Counted from the stretch's first letter, positions 1 to 6,817 are shown. The stretch is 32,780 bases of DNA from CAZKBP01 sp964551015 (GCA_964551015.1 CAZKBP010000049.1:1-32780); one strand, 5' to 3'. Notes: generated by a model not told the origin, from the letters alone. Made by a program: numbers and translations.

Positions 1-9
1 TGTTTTGTA

Positions 10-39
10 CCCCCCTATTTTGTGTTCGAGGTAGGGGGG
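10..39. terminator. GC-rich hairpin, possible terminator of an upstream gene
   Basis: Positions 10-17 (CCCCCCTA) pair perfectly with 32-39 (TAGGGGGG) around a 14-base loop. No strong T-run follows on the + strand (GTTTATTAAG), so it may be a terminator of a gene left of the window or just a stable palindrome. Confidence 0.35.
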
Positions 40-80
40 CGTTTATTAAGTTTGCAAGTCTGAAGACTTACAATCATTTT

Positions 81-119
81 CTACCACAAGTGATCGCTAT
101 CGCTCAACACTTGCGGTAG
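81..119. repeat. Imperfect palindrome, related copy at right end of window
   Basis: Arms 81-92 and 108-119 are inverted repeats of 12 bases with one mismatch, around the 15-base loop ATCGCTATCGCTCAA. The same arms, with the loop in reverse-complement orientation (TTGAGCGATGGCGAA), occur at 32515-32561. Two copies 32 kb apart, in opposite orientation, suggest a dispersed intergenic palindromic repeat of this genome. Confidence 0.6.
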
Positions 120-158
120 GGAGTAAATTAATTGCACATTATCAGCAAACTTTCCAAA

Positions 159-188
159 AAAATAGAGGAATGTTGTATATTGGAGTGT
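159..188. repeat. 30-bp direct repeat, copy 1
   Basis: Matches 952-981 at 28 of 30 positions (differences at 172 and 183). The copy covers the start region of the SUFU gene, including the alternative ATG at 170. The repeat carries TATATTGG, which could be a weak -7 promoter element, but the pair can also be read as a footprint of cassette duplication. Confidence 0.7.
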
Positions 189-208
189 GGTGTTTAATTC
201 TTCCTCTC

Positions 209-832
209 ATGAACAAAGAAGCAGCAGAAATTATTAAAAATCTTGAAATTGATGACAAAACAACCATTGAAGTCATTGATTCTTTGACCAAGCATATTTC
301 AAATTATTATCCCGATGGTACCGTAGGAAGTTATTTCGAACCAAATGCCTCTACTTTTTCTATGATTCCGATGGCTGGTGTCAGCCCAATAGATGCAGTC
401 CTTGGCTATAAAGGACACGATCACGTTTGTTATGTAACTTTTTTTCTAGGGCCAAAGATTGGATATGAACTCACCTTTAGGATTGAATCAGATGATACAA
501 CTTTTAATGAAGAATTTGTGAATCTTTTATCTAATTTAGCCAACAAACATCTTAGGGGAGAAAAAGACTTTTCTCGAGATGAAATCGTTTTTTGCGATAT
601 GGGAGATTGGTTTGGTTCGGATATAAAGGGATTGCTCTTCACAAAAGATCCAGTGTTGAAGGAATTGGATTTAGAAATTGGAAAAGTTGAATTCATTCAT
701 GCAATTGGATTAACCTCCTTTGAAATAGAATCAATCACGAATGAGGGGGCACTAGATGAGAACAAAGCAAAGGAATTCTTATCTATTAAATTAAAGGCTG
801 ATCCAATGCTTAAAACAAGGGAGTCAGGTTGA
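209..832 (+). CDS. SUFU (suppressor of fused) domain protein, putative immunity protein
   Basis: About 207 residues from the ATG at 209; an in-frame ATG at 170 would add 13 hydrophobic residues that do not fit the family, so 209 is preferred. The central and C-terminal parts follow the SUFU pattern: GYELTFRIE, then a stretch with LLSNLANKHL, then LLFTKDPVLKELDLEIGKVE and the closing IGLTSFEIES. There is no signal peptide or membrane segment, so it should be cytosolic. In bacteria, SUFU proteins are known mainly as immunity proteins that neutralise polymorphic toxins. No toxin gene is visible here, though the gene lies between two copies of a 30-bp repeat and beside decayed sequence, as in toxin/immunity cassette arrays. 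Family assignment is fairly firm; the immunity role is inferred. Confidence 0.75.
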   Translation: MNKEAAEIIKNLEIDDKTTIEVIDSLTKHISNYYPDGTVGSYFEPNASTFSMIPMAGVSPIDAVLGYKGHDHVCYVTFFLGPKIGYELTFRIESDDTTFNEEFVNLLSNLANKHLRGEKDFSRDEIVFCDMGDWFGSDIKGLLFTKDPVLKELDLEIGKVEFIHAIGLTSFEIESITNEGALDENKAKEFLSIKLKADPMLKTRESG

Positions 833-1410
833 TGTACCAAGTACTCGCGGGAAAATGAACAAAATTGGGGAGGTTTGCAAGGTTAAAGTGTTGGAGGTGA
901 TGGTAGGAATGGGTAAATTAAATCCATATCACATACGAACCTTCTAAATAGAAAATAGAGGAATATTGTATATTGGGGTGTTGGCAGCCATATAAAAATG
1001 ACAGAAATTGGCAATGGAAAGTCATAAATCAAGTGGCAATTGAAACCTTAGAAAAATTAAAAATACAGTAGACAAGGGACGATCAATGAACCGCCAGCAC
1101 GCCTCTCAACCCACCGTACGCACGGGTCTCGTACCTGGTCCTTTGCTAAGCATCTTCCTGGACATTCTTTTGAAGCCATAGATTTTGCTCAATTTACCAG
1201 CTAAAGAAAGATGAGCACCTAAGAAGATATATTCGCTCGTGGGATTTCTTCTTCTCCCATTTTCATTCCTTTTTCGCGAAACACCAAAAAATAAGCAATC
1301 ACTGAAAATCTTGGCAGATCACAAGGCAAATTCCCTCCTTAGAATATATCTTGTATCGTTTTTTGCGTATATTAAGCACAAAACAGAACTTTATAAACAT
1401 CTGGACTATC
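833..1410. other. Gene-poor region with decayed fragments
   Basis: No full-length gene is seen. Contents: a 30-codon frame 855-947 (+) starting at ATG, the direct repeat at 952-981 with its 40-codon open frame to 1071, and a stretch at about 1083-1150 whose reverse complement carries the CGTGCGTACGGTGGGTTGAG pattern reminiscent of RNA-domain sequence near group II intron maturase genes. On the minus strand an open frame of about 43 codons (about 1236 down to 1105) precedes that stretch. These look like eroded mobile-element or toxin-cassette remnants; none is strong enough to call as a gene. Confidence 0.35.
952..981. repeat. 30-bp direct repeat, copy 2
   Basis: Second copy of the repeat at 159-188. 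From 952 an open frame without an ATG runs to a TAG at 1071 (40 codons, rich in W, K and aromatic residues), so the repeat may belong to the fragment of a lost gene's 3' end rather than to a promoter. Confidence 0.65.
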
Positions 1411-3366
1411 ATGCCAACTCCTTCATCCCTATCAGCCGTGGAAGCCGCCCTGGGAATCAAGCTCACGCGGACCGCTCCTGATGAACATCAGCTCCGCCGA
1501 CCCCAGTACCGGAATCACTACCTACTGGACGAACAAGAAAATGTAATCGGCCTCCACCTGAGCGAAGCAATCCAAGGCGAGCTGAGGCTGGGCGAGCCTT
1601 TCCAGCATTTGCAGCTCCTCAAAATCAAATCGCCTGACCTCAGCAAAATCACCTTTGAGGTGGATATGCCCCACTTGGACTTGATAGATTTGAGCGGCTG
1701 TGGCCTGAAATCCTTTACCTTGGGAGCGGGCTTCCAGCGCTTGAAAACCCTCATCCTGCGTCATAATCAAATCCAGTCCTTCGTGCTGCAAGGCGAAGCA
1801 ATGAACTCCCTGGAGATCGTAGACCTCAGCTATAATGATAACCTGCTTGAGATTCATTTATCTTCCGAGCTTCCCAGGCTGGGCTACTTCTATGCCTACG
1901 GTGGCGGCCTGCGAAGCTTCACCAGCGAGCAAGACCTGCCAAATCTGCAAGTGCTGGAACTTAGAAAAAGCGAGCTGCAAGAGCTTTATTTGGAGCATTG
2001 CCCGCGAATGGAAAGACTGGATTTGAGTGGCCTCCAACTAAAATCCTTCCCACCGAATTTGATGGCAAAACTCTCCAAACTAAGCGATCTCCAATTAAAA
2101 GGAAACCCCATTGATAACTTGCCCAAGGAAATTTTTGATAAGGATGAAAACGTGTTTGAAGACGTGCAGAACTTCTTACAAGCTCAGCTTAGCAGTGGGT
2201 TGATTTTGAATAGCGAGGCAAAATGCATTTTCTTTGGAAACAGTAGCGTGGGTAAGACGACTATCTCTCATCAATTGAGAGAAGGAGAGTTTGACTCCAC
2301 GATTGAATCCACACACGGCATTTTAATCAATTCTTGGAGTATCGTGAGCCAAGAAAACTATCCTGATAATCTGCAAGCCAAAATTCAGGAGGCGATAAAG
2401 GAGGCAAAGAAAGACTACCCTGATGCTCTTACTCCGGACGTTCCAGAAAATATTGTGCTCCACGTATGGGATTTTGGCGGTCAGGAATATTATCACGCTA
2501 CACACCGCCTATTTTTGAATAGTAATGTCATGTATCTATTGCTGTGGGACGAAGAGACCAACTACAATGATGAAAATTCGGGAAATTATCACTACGAATA
2601 TTATTGGAAAGAAAATATCAATTATTATGCAAACCCGAATATCACCCTTATTGTCCAAAATAAAGCTGGTGAACGAGCGGTGGTAGATAGTGACAGACGC
2701 TTATACAAGGTAGTAAAGCGAAGCGAGGATTTGGAGGACAGTATTACAGAGTATGAACTGGACATTAAAAAACTCAAAGCAAAGATCGTTGAACATTTAG
2801 CCAATTTAGATCATTTGGCCAAACCATTTCCAAGGCTTTATGATGTTGTGAGAAAAGCCCTCAGAAATGACCAAAGACCTTTCCTAAGGTTTGGAGAATA
2901 CGAATCTTTTTGCTCAGATATCGAGCAATCACTTGGTACTAACATTTTGACCGATGCGAGCAGCCTGGAAACCATGACCACGTTCCTGCAAGACACAGGA
3001 AGTTTGATTTGTTATCGCTATCAAGAGAATTGCTCCGAAGAATTAAAAGATTATGTATTTATCAATCCGCAATGGGTAACAAAAGCGATTTATCAGATTC
3101 TGGACAAAAATATTCTGGAAGAACAAAATGGCGTATTTGACGAAGCCCACGTGGCGACCAAGATGCAGGAAAATCAGGTATCGGCTGGGGTATGGATCGA
3201 CTTAATGGAAAAATTTGAATTGATTTTTCGGATTAAAGACGAAGACGAAGGTAAGCTCTTATTTGTAACCCCCCCAGTATTTACCGCAGGAATGCAAGAA
3301 TCAAAAAGCCTTAAGATCTTACTTGCGTACAAACCCACAGCACTGCCTTACACTCTATTTCCCTAA
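1411..3366 (+). CDS. Roco-family protein, N-terminal part (LRR - Roc GTPase - COR), frame broken at 3' end
   Basis: 651 residues from the ATG at 1411; an upstream ATG at 1351 is possible but adds an atypical leader. Residues about 60-250 are leucine-rich repeats (LDLIDLSGCGLKSF, LEIVDLSYNDNLLEI, LSDLQLKGNPIDNLP). The Roc GTPase follows: P-loop GNSSVGKT at about 276-283, switch II DFGGQE at about 354-359, and a G4-like NKAGE lacking the usual Asp. The COR region begins with the YVFINPQWVTKAIYQIL segment. The frame ends at a CCC TAA (3361-3366) just where COR proteins continue into 'PKFLPKSIF', which is found in the +1 frame in the next entry. The full protein was therefore one chain of about 865 residues, now joined only by a +1 frameshift or separated by a one-base indel. 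Roco proteins are GTP-regulated switches; bacterial roles are largely unknown. Confidence 0.85.
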   Translation: MPTPSSLSAVEAALGIKLTRTAPDEHQLRRPQYRNHYLLDEQENVIGLHLSEAIQGELRLGEPFQHLQLLKIKSPDLSKITFEVDMPHLDLIDLSGCGLKSFTLGAGFQRLKTLILRHNQIQSFVLQGEAMNSLEIVDLSYNDNLLEIHLSSELPRLGYFYAYGGGLRSFTSEQDLPNLQVLELRKSELQELYLEHCPRMERLDLSGLQLKSFPPNLMAKLSKLSDLQLKGNPIDNLPKEIFDKDENVFEDVQNFLQAQLSSGLILNSEAKCIFFGNSSVGKTTISHQLREGEFDSTIESTHGILINSWSIVSQENYPDNLQAKIQEAIKEAKKDYPDALTPDVPENIVLHVWDFGGQEYYHATHRLFLNSNVMYLLLWDEETNYNDENSGNYHYEYYWKENINYYANPNITLIVQNKAGERAVVDSDRRLYKVVKRSEDLEDSITEYELDIKKLKAKIVEHLANLDHLAKPFPRLYDVVRKALRNDQRPFLRFGEYESFCSDIEQSLGTNILTDASSLETMTTFLQDTGSLICYRYQENCSEELKDYVFINPQWVTKAIYQILDKNILEEQNGVFDEAHVATKMQENQVSAGVWIDLMEKFELIFRIKDEDEGKLLFVTPPVFTAGMQESKSLKILLAYKPTALPYTLFP

Positions 3367-4003
3367 ATTCTTACCCAAAAGCATTTTCCTTCGCTTCATA
3401 GCACATTACGGCTCCCAACATATTGATTATTTATACTGGAAAAATGGGCTGCTTTTTTACGGTGAAAACAACGTGTTAGTTCACGCCACTTGTGATTACA
3501 AAGAACGCAAAATAAGCATCGCCGTTCAAGATAAGAACCCAGATACTTTACGCAAATTATATGGTTGGTTTGAACCAAAGCTAAATCAGAATACCGAGAT
3601 TTCTGGTGATGAACAAGCCTTCATTCCCATCGAGAAGCTTCTAAAAAATCAGAAATTCGGTGGAGTACACCACGAGGGCAGTAATTTTAGCTGTGATGAT
3701 TTTGGGTTTTTATTTGAAGATAAAAAGGTTAAGGAAGCTGAACTATCGGTAAAACACGATCTCCCCAAAATATATGACTACATCCAGCAGACCTACCACG
3801 ATTCAGATGTAAGTCGTTTCTGTATGTTTTACTTTGATGAGGTCTACCGCAACTTCGGGGATAGTCAGGACAAACAAAAAAAACTCCTTGCTCTATTTGA
3901 TTATTGCAAGCGGAACGAGAAAATCGGGATACTACTGGAAAAGCTCCAGGAAGATAAGCCCGAAGTGTATGAGCAATACCAAAACCAATTCCTCAAAAGT
4001 TAG
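3323..4003 (+). CDS. Roco-family protein, C-terminal part (COR-B plus death-like effector-associated domain), +1 frame
   Basis: The open frame begins at a TTG at 3323, but meaningful sequence starts around 3356 with YFPKFLPKSIFLRFI, the conserved middle of COR, so this is the continuation of the preceding gene and not an independent gene. The last about 75 residues (from LPKIYDYIQQ to KPEVYEQY) form a small all-alpha segment with the spacing of bacterial effector-associated / death-like domains (helix, FCMFYFDEVYRNF, KKLLALFDYCKRN, LLEKLQEDKPE). Such domains recruit partner effectors carrying a like domain. Stop is TAG at 4001-4003; the FGE-like gene begins 12 bp later, so both are probably co-transcribed. 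COR identity is firm; the death-like domain assignment is by pattern only. Confidence 0.75.
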   Translation: MRTNPQHCLTLYFPKFLPKSIFLRFIAHYGSQHIDYLYWKNGLLFYGENNVLVHATCDYKERKISIAVQDKNPDTLRKLYGWFEPKLNQNTEISGDEQAFIPIEKLLKNQKFGGVHHEGSNFSCDDFGFLFEDKKVKEAELSVKHDLPKIYDYIQQTYHDSDVSRFCMFYFDEVYRNFGDSQDKQKKLLALFDYCKRNEKIGILLEKLQEDKPEVYEQYQNQFLKS

Positions 4004-4015
4004 CACTTTGATCTT

Positions 4016-4756
4016 ATGCCTGAACCCAAAAAGCAATCCTACACCGAAAAAATCCTCGCCGACTACCCCTTCGAGATGATCTACATCCAAGGCGGTAGCT
4101 TTATGATGGGCGGCAAGAAATACAGTAATGAAAAACCTATCCACCCAATAGAGCTTAGTGATTTCTACCTCGCCCGCTACCCTGTTACTCAGGGGCTTTG
4201 GAAGGCCGTAATGGGCAAGAACCCCGCCTACTTCCGAGGCGATGCCCTGCCCGTGGAGCGTGTTTCTTGGCGCGACGCCCAAGAGTTTATCCAGAAGCTT
4301 AATGCTGACTTGCGAGCGCAGGGCAAAGCCTACGAGTACGCTCTGCCCACCGAAGCCCAGTGGGAATACGCCGCCCGGGGCGGCCTTCACCAAGATGACC
4401 ACACTTTGGAATACGCGGGCAGCGATGAACTGTCAGAGATGGCTTGGTATGAGAACAACAACGATCTGACCACCATGCCCCCTGGCCTGAAAGCCCCCAA
4501 TGCCCTGGGCCTCTATGATATGAGTGGGAATGTATTTGAATGGTGCGCTGATTGGTACGGTAGCTACGAAAGTAGCCCCGCTAAAGACCCTCCGGGGCCT
4601 GCAGATGGCTCCTACCGGGTGTATCGTGGTGGGAGTTGGTACGACTACTCGGAGTATTGTCGAGTTGCTTTCCGTTTCAGCATCCCCCCGGAGGGCAGGT
4701 ACGACCCCCTTGGTTTGCGTTTGTCCTGTAACCCCCAAGCTCCAGCTTGGGAGTAA
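4016..4756 (+). CDS. FGE-sulfatase / C-type-lectin-fold protein, copy 1
   Basis: 246 residues. The whole chain matches the formylglycine-generating-enzyme (SUMF1) fold: FEMIYIQGGSFMMGG near the start, FYLARYPVTQGLWKAVMG, VSWRDAQEFIQKLN, YALPTEAQWEYAARGG at about 108-123, LGLYDMSGNVFEWCADWY at about 165-181, and RGGSW at 204-208 followed by one Cys (C215) and GLRLS. True FGE needs two active-site cysteines in this last segment; only one is present (SWYDYSEYC), so oxidation of sulfatase cysteine is unlikely and a binding or scaffold role is preferred. No signal peptide. It starts 12 bp after the Roco C-terminus. The final residues CNPQAPAWE are encoded inside a REP palindrome. Residues 209-232 differ sharply from the otherwise similar copy 2. 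Confidence 0.85.
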   Translation: MPEPKKQSYTEKILADYPFEMIYIQGGSFMMGGKKYSNEKPIHPIELSDFYLARYPVTQGLWKAVMGKNPAYFRGDALPVERVSWRDAQEFIQKLNADLRAQGKAYEYALPTEAQWEYAARGGLHQDDHTLEYAGSDELSEMAWYENNNDLTTMPPGLKAPNALGLYDMSGNVFEWCADWYGSYESSPAKDPPGPADGSYRVYRGGSWYDYSEYCRVAFRFSIPPEGRYDPLGLRLSCNPQAPAWE

Positions 4757-4799
4757 AATAGATTAGCCCAACCTTCCAAGCGGGAGCTTGGCGGCTACA
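4727..4799. repeat. Paired inverted REP elements (BIME-like), copy 1
   Basis: A 73-bp unit with two REP palindromes facing each other. The left one (stem 4734-4741 / 4744-4751) is the reverse complement of the right one (stem CCAAGC 4776-4781, GGGA loop, GCTTGG 4786-4791). The outer ends are TGTAACC and GG(C)TACA. The left half encodes the C-terminus and stop of FGE copy 1; the right half abuts the start of the RAYT gene. An equal-length unit is at 6230-6302. Confidence 0.8.
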
Positions 4800-4811
4800 A
4801 ATCAAAAAAAT

Positions 4812-5444
4812 ATGTCCGAGTTCAAAACCTTCTACCGAAATAACCTTCCCCATTTACAACCAAGTTTGGGGGTCTTCTTTATCACGGCTCGTCTCTATGG
4901 TTCGCTTTCCCCGGAGATCATACAAAAAATCCGTGAAGACTATGAGCTTGAATACCAAGAAATCAAAAAGCACAAAGACAAGTTAATCACCAAAGAGAAG
5001 CTTTACCGAGCACAAAAAAGACAATTCGCCCGGCTAGATCAGCACCTAGACCAGAACCAGAAGGGCAATCACTGGCTAAAACAAGATCAAATCGCCCGGG
5101 TCTTGCAAGATGCCTTACACTTCTGGGATGGTCAGAAAATAGAACTAATCTGCTACACCATCATGTCCAATCATTTTCACTGCGTGTTGAAACTAATTGA
5201 CCCGACGATTCCCCTTTATAAATTATTACAAAGCATCAAATCTTATTCGGCTCGTCAGAGCAACGCGATCCTGAAGCGACAGGGAAAATTTTGGCAGGAA
5301 GAAAGCTATGACCACCTCGTGAGAAATGACCGGGAGCTAGGCAATATTATTCAATACGTACTCGACAATCCCGTGAAGGCAGGTTTATGTACCGAACCCG
5401 CCGACTGGAAATGGAATTATGTACATGCCGACTATGCCCCTTAG
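4812..5444 (+). CDS. REP-associated tyrosine transposase (RAYT, Y1/TnpA_REP family)
   Basis: 210 residues from the ATG at 4812; an upstream TTG at 4788 lies inside the REP hairpin and is not favoured. Family marks: the HUH motif in MSNHFHCVL (H121, H123), the tyrosine segment LLQSIKSYSARQSN (Y145, likely nucleophile), then GKFWQEESYDHLVRND and the closing IIQYVLDNPVKAGL. RAYTs are single-strand-specific Y1 endonucleases that recognise REP hairpins and are believed to disperse them. The gene is flanked by REPs (4727-4799 upstream, 5453-5480 downstream, 8 bp after its stop), which fits a cognate pair. It sits between two FGE-like paralogs and appears intact. Confidence 0.92.
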   Translation: MSEFKTFYRNNLPHLQPSLGVFFITARLYGSLSPEIIQKIREDYELEYQEIKKHKDKLITKEKLYRAQKRQFARLDQHLDQNQKGNHWLKQDQIARVLQDALHFWDGQKIELICYTIMSNHFHCVLKLIDPTIPLYKLLQSIKSYSARQSNAILKRQGKFWQEESYDHLVRNDRELGNIIQYVLDNPVKAGLCTEPADWKWNYVHADYAP

Positions 5445-5452
5445 AAAATTTC

Positions 5453-5480
5453 CCTTCCAAGCAGGAGCTTGGAGGTTGCA
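5453..5480 (+). repeat. Single REP element downstream of RAYT
   Basis: CCTTCCAAGC, loop AGGA, GCTTGGAGG, then the tail GTTGCA. Stem 5457-5462 / 5467-5472. Same orientation as the right-hand REP of the two paired units; one base in the loop differs (A for G). Confidence 0.8.
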
Positions 5481-5518
5481 CACCCTACATGAAATATTCA
5501 GATCGAGATAATCATTTT

Positions 5519-6259
5519 ATGAAAAATACACCCAAAAAGCAATCCTACACCGAAAAAATCCTCGCCGACTACCCCTTCGAGATGATCTACATCCAAGGCG
5601 GTAGCTTTATGATGGGCGGAGAATACCAAAAAACACTCAGCGACTTCTACCTCGCCCGCTACCCTGTTACTCAGGGGCTTTGGAAGGCGGTCATGGGTGA
5701 GAACCCCGCCTACTTCCGAGGCGATGCCCTGCCCGTGGAGCAGGTATCTTGGGAGGATGCTCAGGAGTTTATCGAGAAGCTCAATGCTCTCTTGCGAGCG
5801 CAAGGCAAAGCCTACGAGTACGCCCTGCCCACCGAAGCCCAGTGGGAATACGCCGCCCGGGGCGGCCTTCACCAAGATGACCACACTCTGGAATATGCAG
5901 GAAGCAGTGAGTTGGAAGAAGTAGCTTGGTATGGTAATCTTGAGGAGGCCGAGCATCAATATGAAACTACCATGCCCTCTGGCCTGAAAGCCCCCAATGC
6001 CCTTGGCCTTTACGATATGAGTGGGAATGTAGATGAGTGGTGCGAAGACTGGTTTGACCACGATTATTACGAAAAAAGCCCCGCTAAAGACCCTCTAGGT
6101 CCTACGGGTGGCTCCTACCGGATGCTACGTGGTGGGAGTTGGAACCAATACCCAAGGCTTTGCCGAGTTGCTCGCCGTAACGCTGGTCAACCGAGGGGTA
6201 GTAGCGGCAATGTTGGTTTGCGTTTGTCCTGTAACCCCCAAGCTCCCGCTTGGGAGTAG
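5519..6259 (+). CDS. FGE-sulfatase / C-type-lectin-fold protein, copy 2
   Basis: 246 residues from the ATG at 5519, chosen because the sequence from there aligns with copy 1 (PKKQSYTEKILADYPFEM); in-frame codons further upstream run into the REP and RAYT. Same domain as copy 1, with long near-identical blocks (LHQDDHTLEYAGS, LKAPNALGLYDMSGNV) interrupted by divergent loops. Again only one cysteine (C215) follows RGGSW, so catalytic FGE activity is doubtful. The C-terminal 24 residues between RGGSW and GLRLS are almost completely different from copy 1 (NQYPRL...RNAGQPRGSSGN against YDYSEY...FSIPPEGRYDP), while the DNA on both sides is nearly identical. The last residues CNPQAPAWE and the TAG lie in a REP. 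Likely arose by duplication of an FGE-REP unit. Confidence 0.85.
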   Translation: MKNTPKKQSYTEKILADYPFEMIYIQGGSFMMGGEYQKTLSDFYLARYPVTQGLWKAVMGENPAYFRGDALPVEQVSWEDAQEFIEKLNALLRAQGKAYEYALPTEAQWEYAARGGLHQDDHTLEYAGSSELEEVAWYGNLEEAEHQYETTMPSGLKAPNALGLYDMSGNVDEWCEDWFDHDYYEKSPAKDPLGPTGGSYRMLRGGSWNQYPRLCRVARRNAGQPRGSSGNVGLRLSCNPQAPAWE

Positions 6260-6302
6260 AATAGATTAGCCCAGCCTTCCAAGCGGGAGCTTGGAGGTTA
6301 CA
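6230..6302. repeat. Paired inverted REP elements (BIME-like), copy 2
   Basis: 73 bp, same layout as 4727-4799: TGTAACC, a left palindrome with core AAGCTCCCGCTT, spacer ending in ATAGATTAGCCCAG, and a right palindrome CCAAGC-GGGA-GCTTGG with tail AGGTTACA. The left half encodes the C-terminus of FGE copy 2. Confidence 0.8.
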
Positions 6303-6424
6303 GAGAACCCTCATACTTGGGAGAGGCATTCCAATTACTATCAGCAGTCATCAACTGAGACCCATAGGTATTTTCAGAGCCACTCTTCTTGATTTTTTTG
6401 TAATTTTATCCTTGAAGCCAAAAC

Positions 6425-6661
6425 ATGGAGCCTATGTATACCAAAGAAAATATATTAGAGAGCTTGAAGCAACTACCTCCTGCTTTCAGTCTAGAGGAGC
6501 TATTGCAAGTGCTTCTGGGCAGTCCCCTTTCGGGAAGCTTTGAAGCGGGGAGCTTTCTACCCGATGAGAAGCCCTCCGCCTACGCTGGAATCTGGGAAAA
6601 CGACGACCGCACGGCCGAACAAATCAGAGAAGAAGCATGGCAAAGAAAAGTCTTTTATTGA
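6425..6661 (+). CDS. Small protein resembling a VapB-type antitoxin
   Basis: 78 residues from ATG 6425 (or 75 from ATG 6434). The layout is typical of antitoxins paired with PIN-domain toxins in Bacteroidota: an N-terminal helical part (ESLKQLPPAFSLEELLQVLL) and a C-terminal toxin-binding tail YAGIWENDDRTAEQIREEAW. Overlapping its end, an ATG at about 6637 opens a frame reading MAKKSLLLKA and then stop, which looks like the first residues of a PIN toxin that has been cut off. I infer an orphan antitoxin. The family assignment rests on tail pattern only. Confidence 0.45.
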   Translation: MEPMYTKENILESLKQLPPAFSLEELLQVLLGSPLSGSFEAGSFLPDEKPSAYAGIWENDDRTAEQIREEAWQRKVFY

Positions 6662-6732
6662 AGGCGTAAAGTTTTACCATCCGCAACGAAGCTTGGAAAA
6701 ATCCTAAGTTGATTTATCCAGAGATCGTCCCA

Positions 6733-6760
6733 GTCTTCCAAGCGGGAGCCCGGAGGTTGC
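6733..6760 (+). repeat. Degenerate REP element
   Basis: TCTTCCAAGCGGGAGCCCGGAGGTTGC: the 5' arm and loop match the other REPs, but the 3' arm is altered (GCCCGG for GCTTGG). A half-palindrome GCTTGGAA at 6690-6697 may be the remnant of its inverted partner. Confidence 0.6.
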
Positions 6761-6817
6761 GAAGGAAACAAATTCATCTTCTTCCAAGGCTGCTCTGTAT
6801 GTATCTGGTATGTATCC

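Noticed and set aside
1239..1481. 80-residue + strand frame before the Roco gene
   Set aside because: Low-complexity, overlaps the Roco start in another frame, no recognisable features.
3932..4402. 156-residue minus-strand open frame opposite the Roco 3' end and FGE copy 1
   Set aside because: It is the antisense of two well-supported + strand genes; a matching antisense frame exists opposite FGE copy 2 (5498-6061), which simply reflects the paralogs' shared codon use.
4812..5444. RAYT region as a classical IS200/IS605 insertion sequence
   Set aside because: The gene has the RAYT-type ending and is surrounded by REP hairpins in solo and paired form, with no left/right IS ends and no TnpB.
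4016..6259. FGE-like proteins as the maturation enzyme for the window's sulfatase
   Set aside because: Each has only one of the two active-site cysteines of true FGE, no signal peptide, and they lie 13 kb from the sulfatase in a different gene context.
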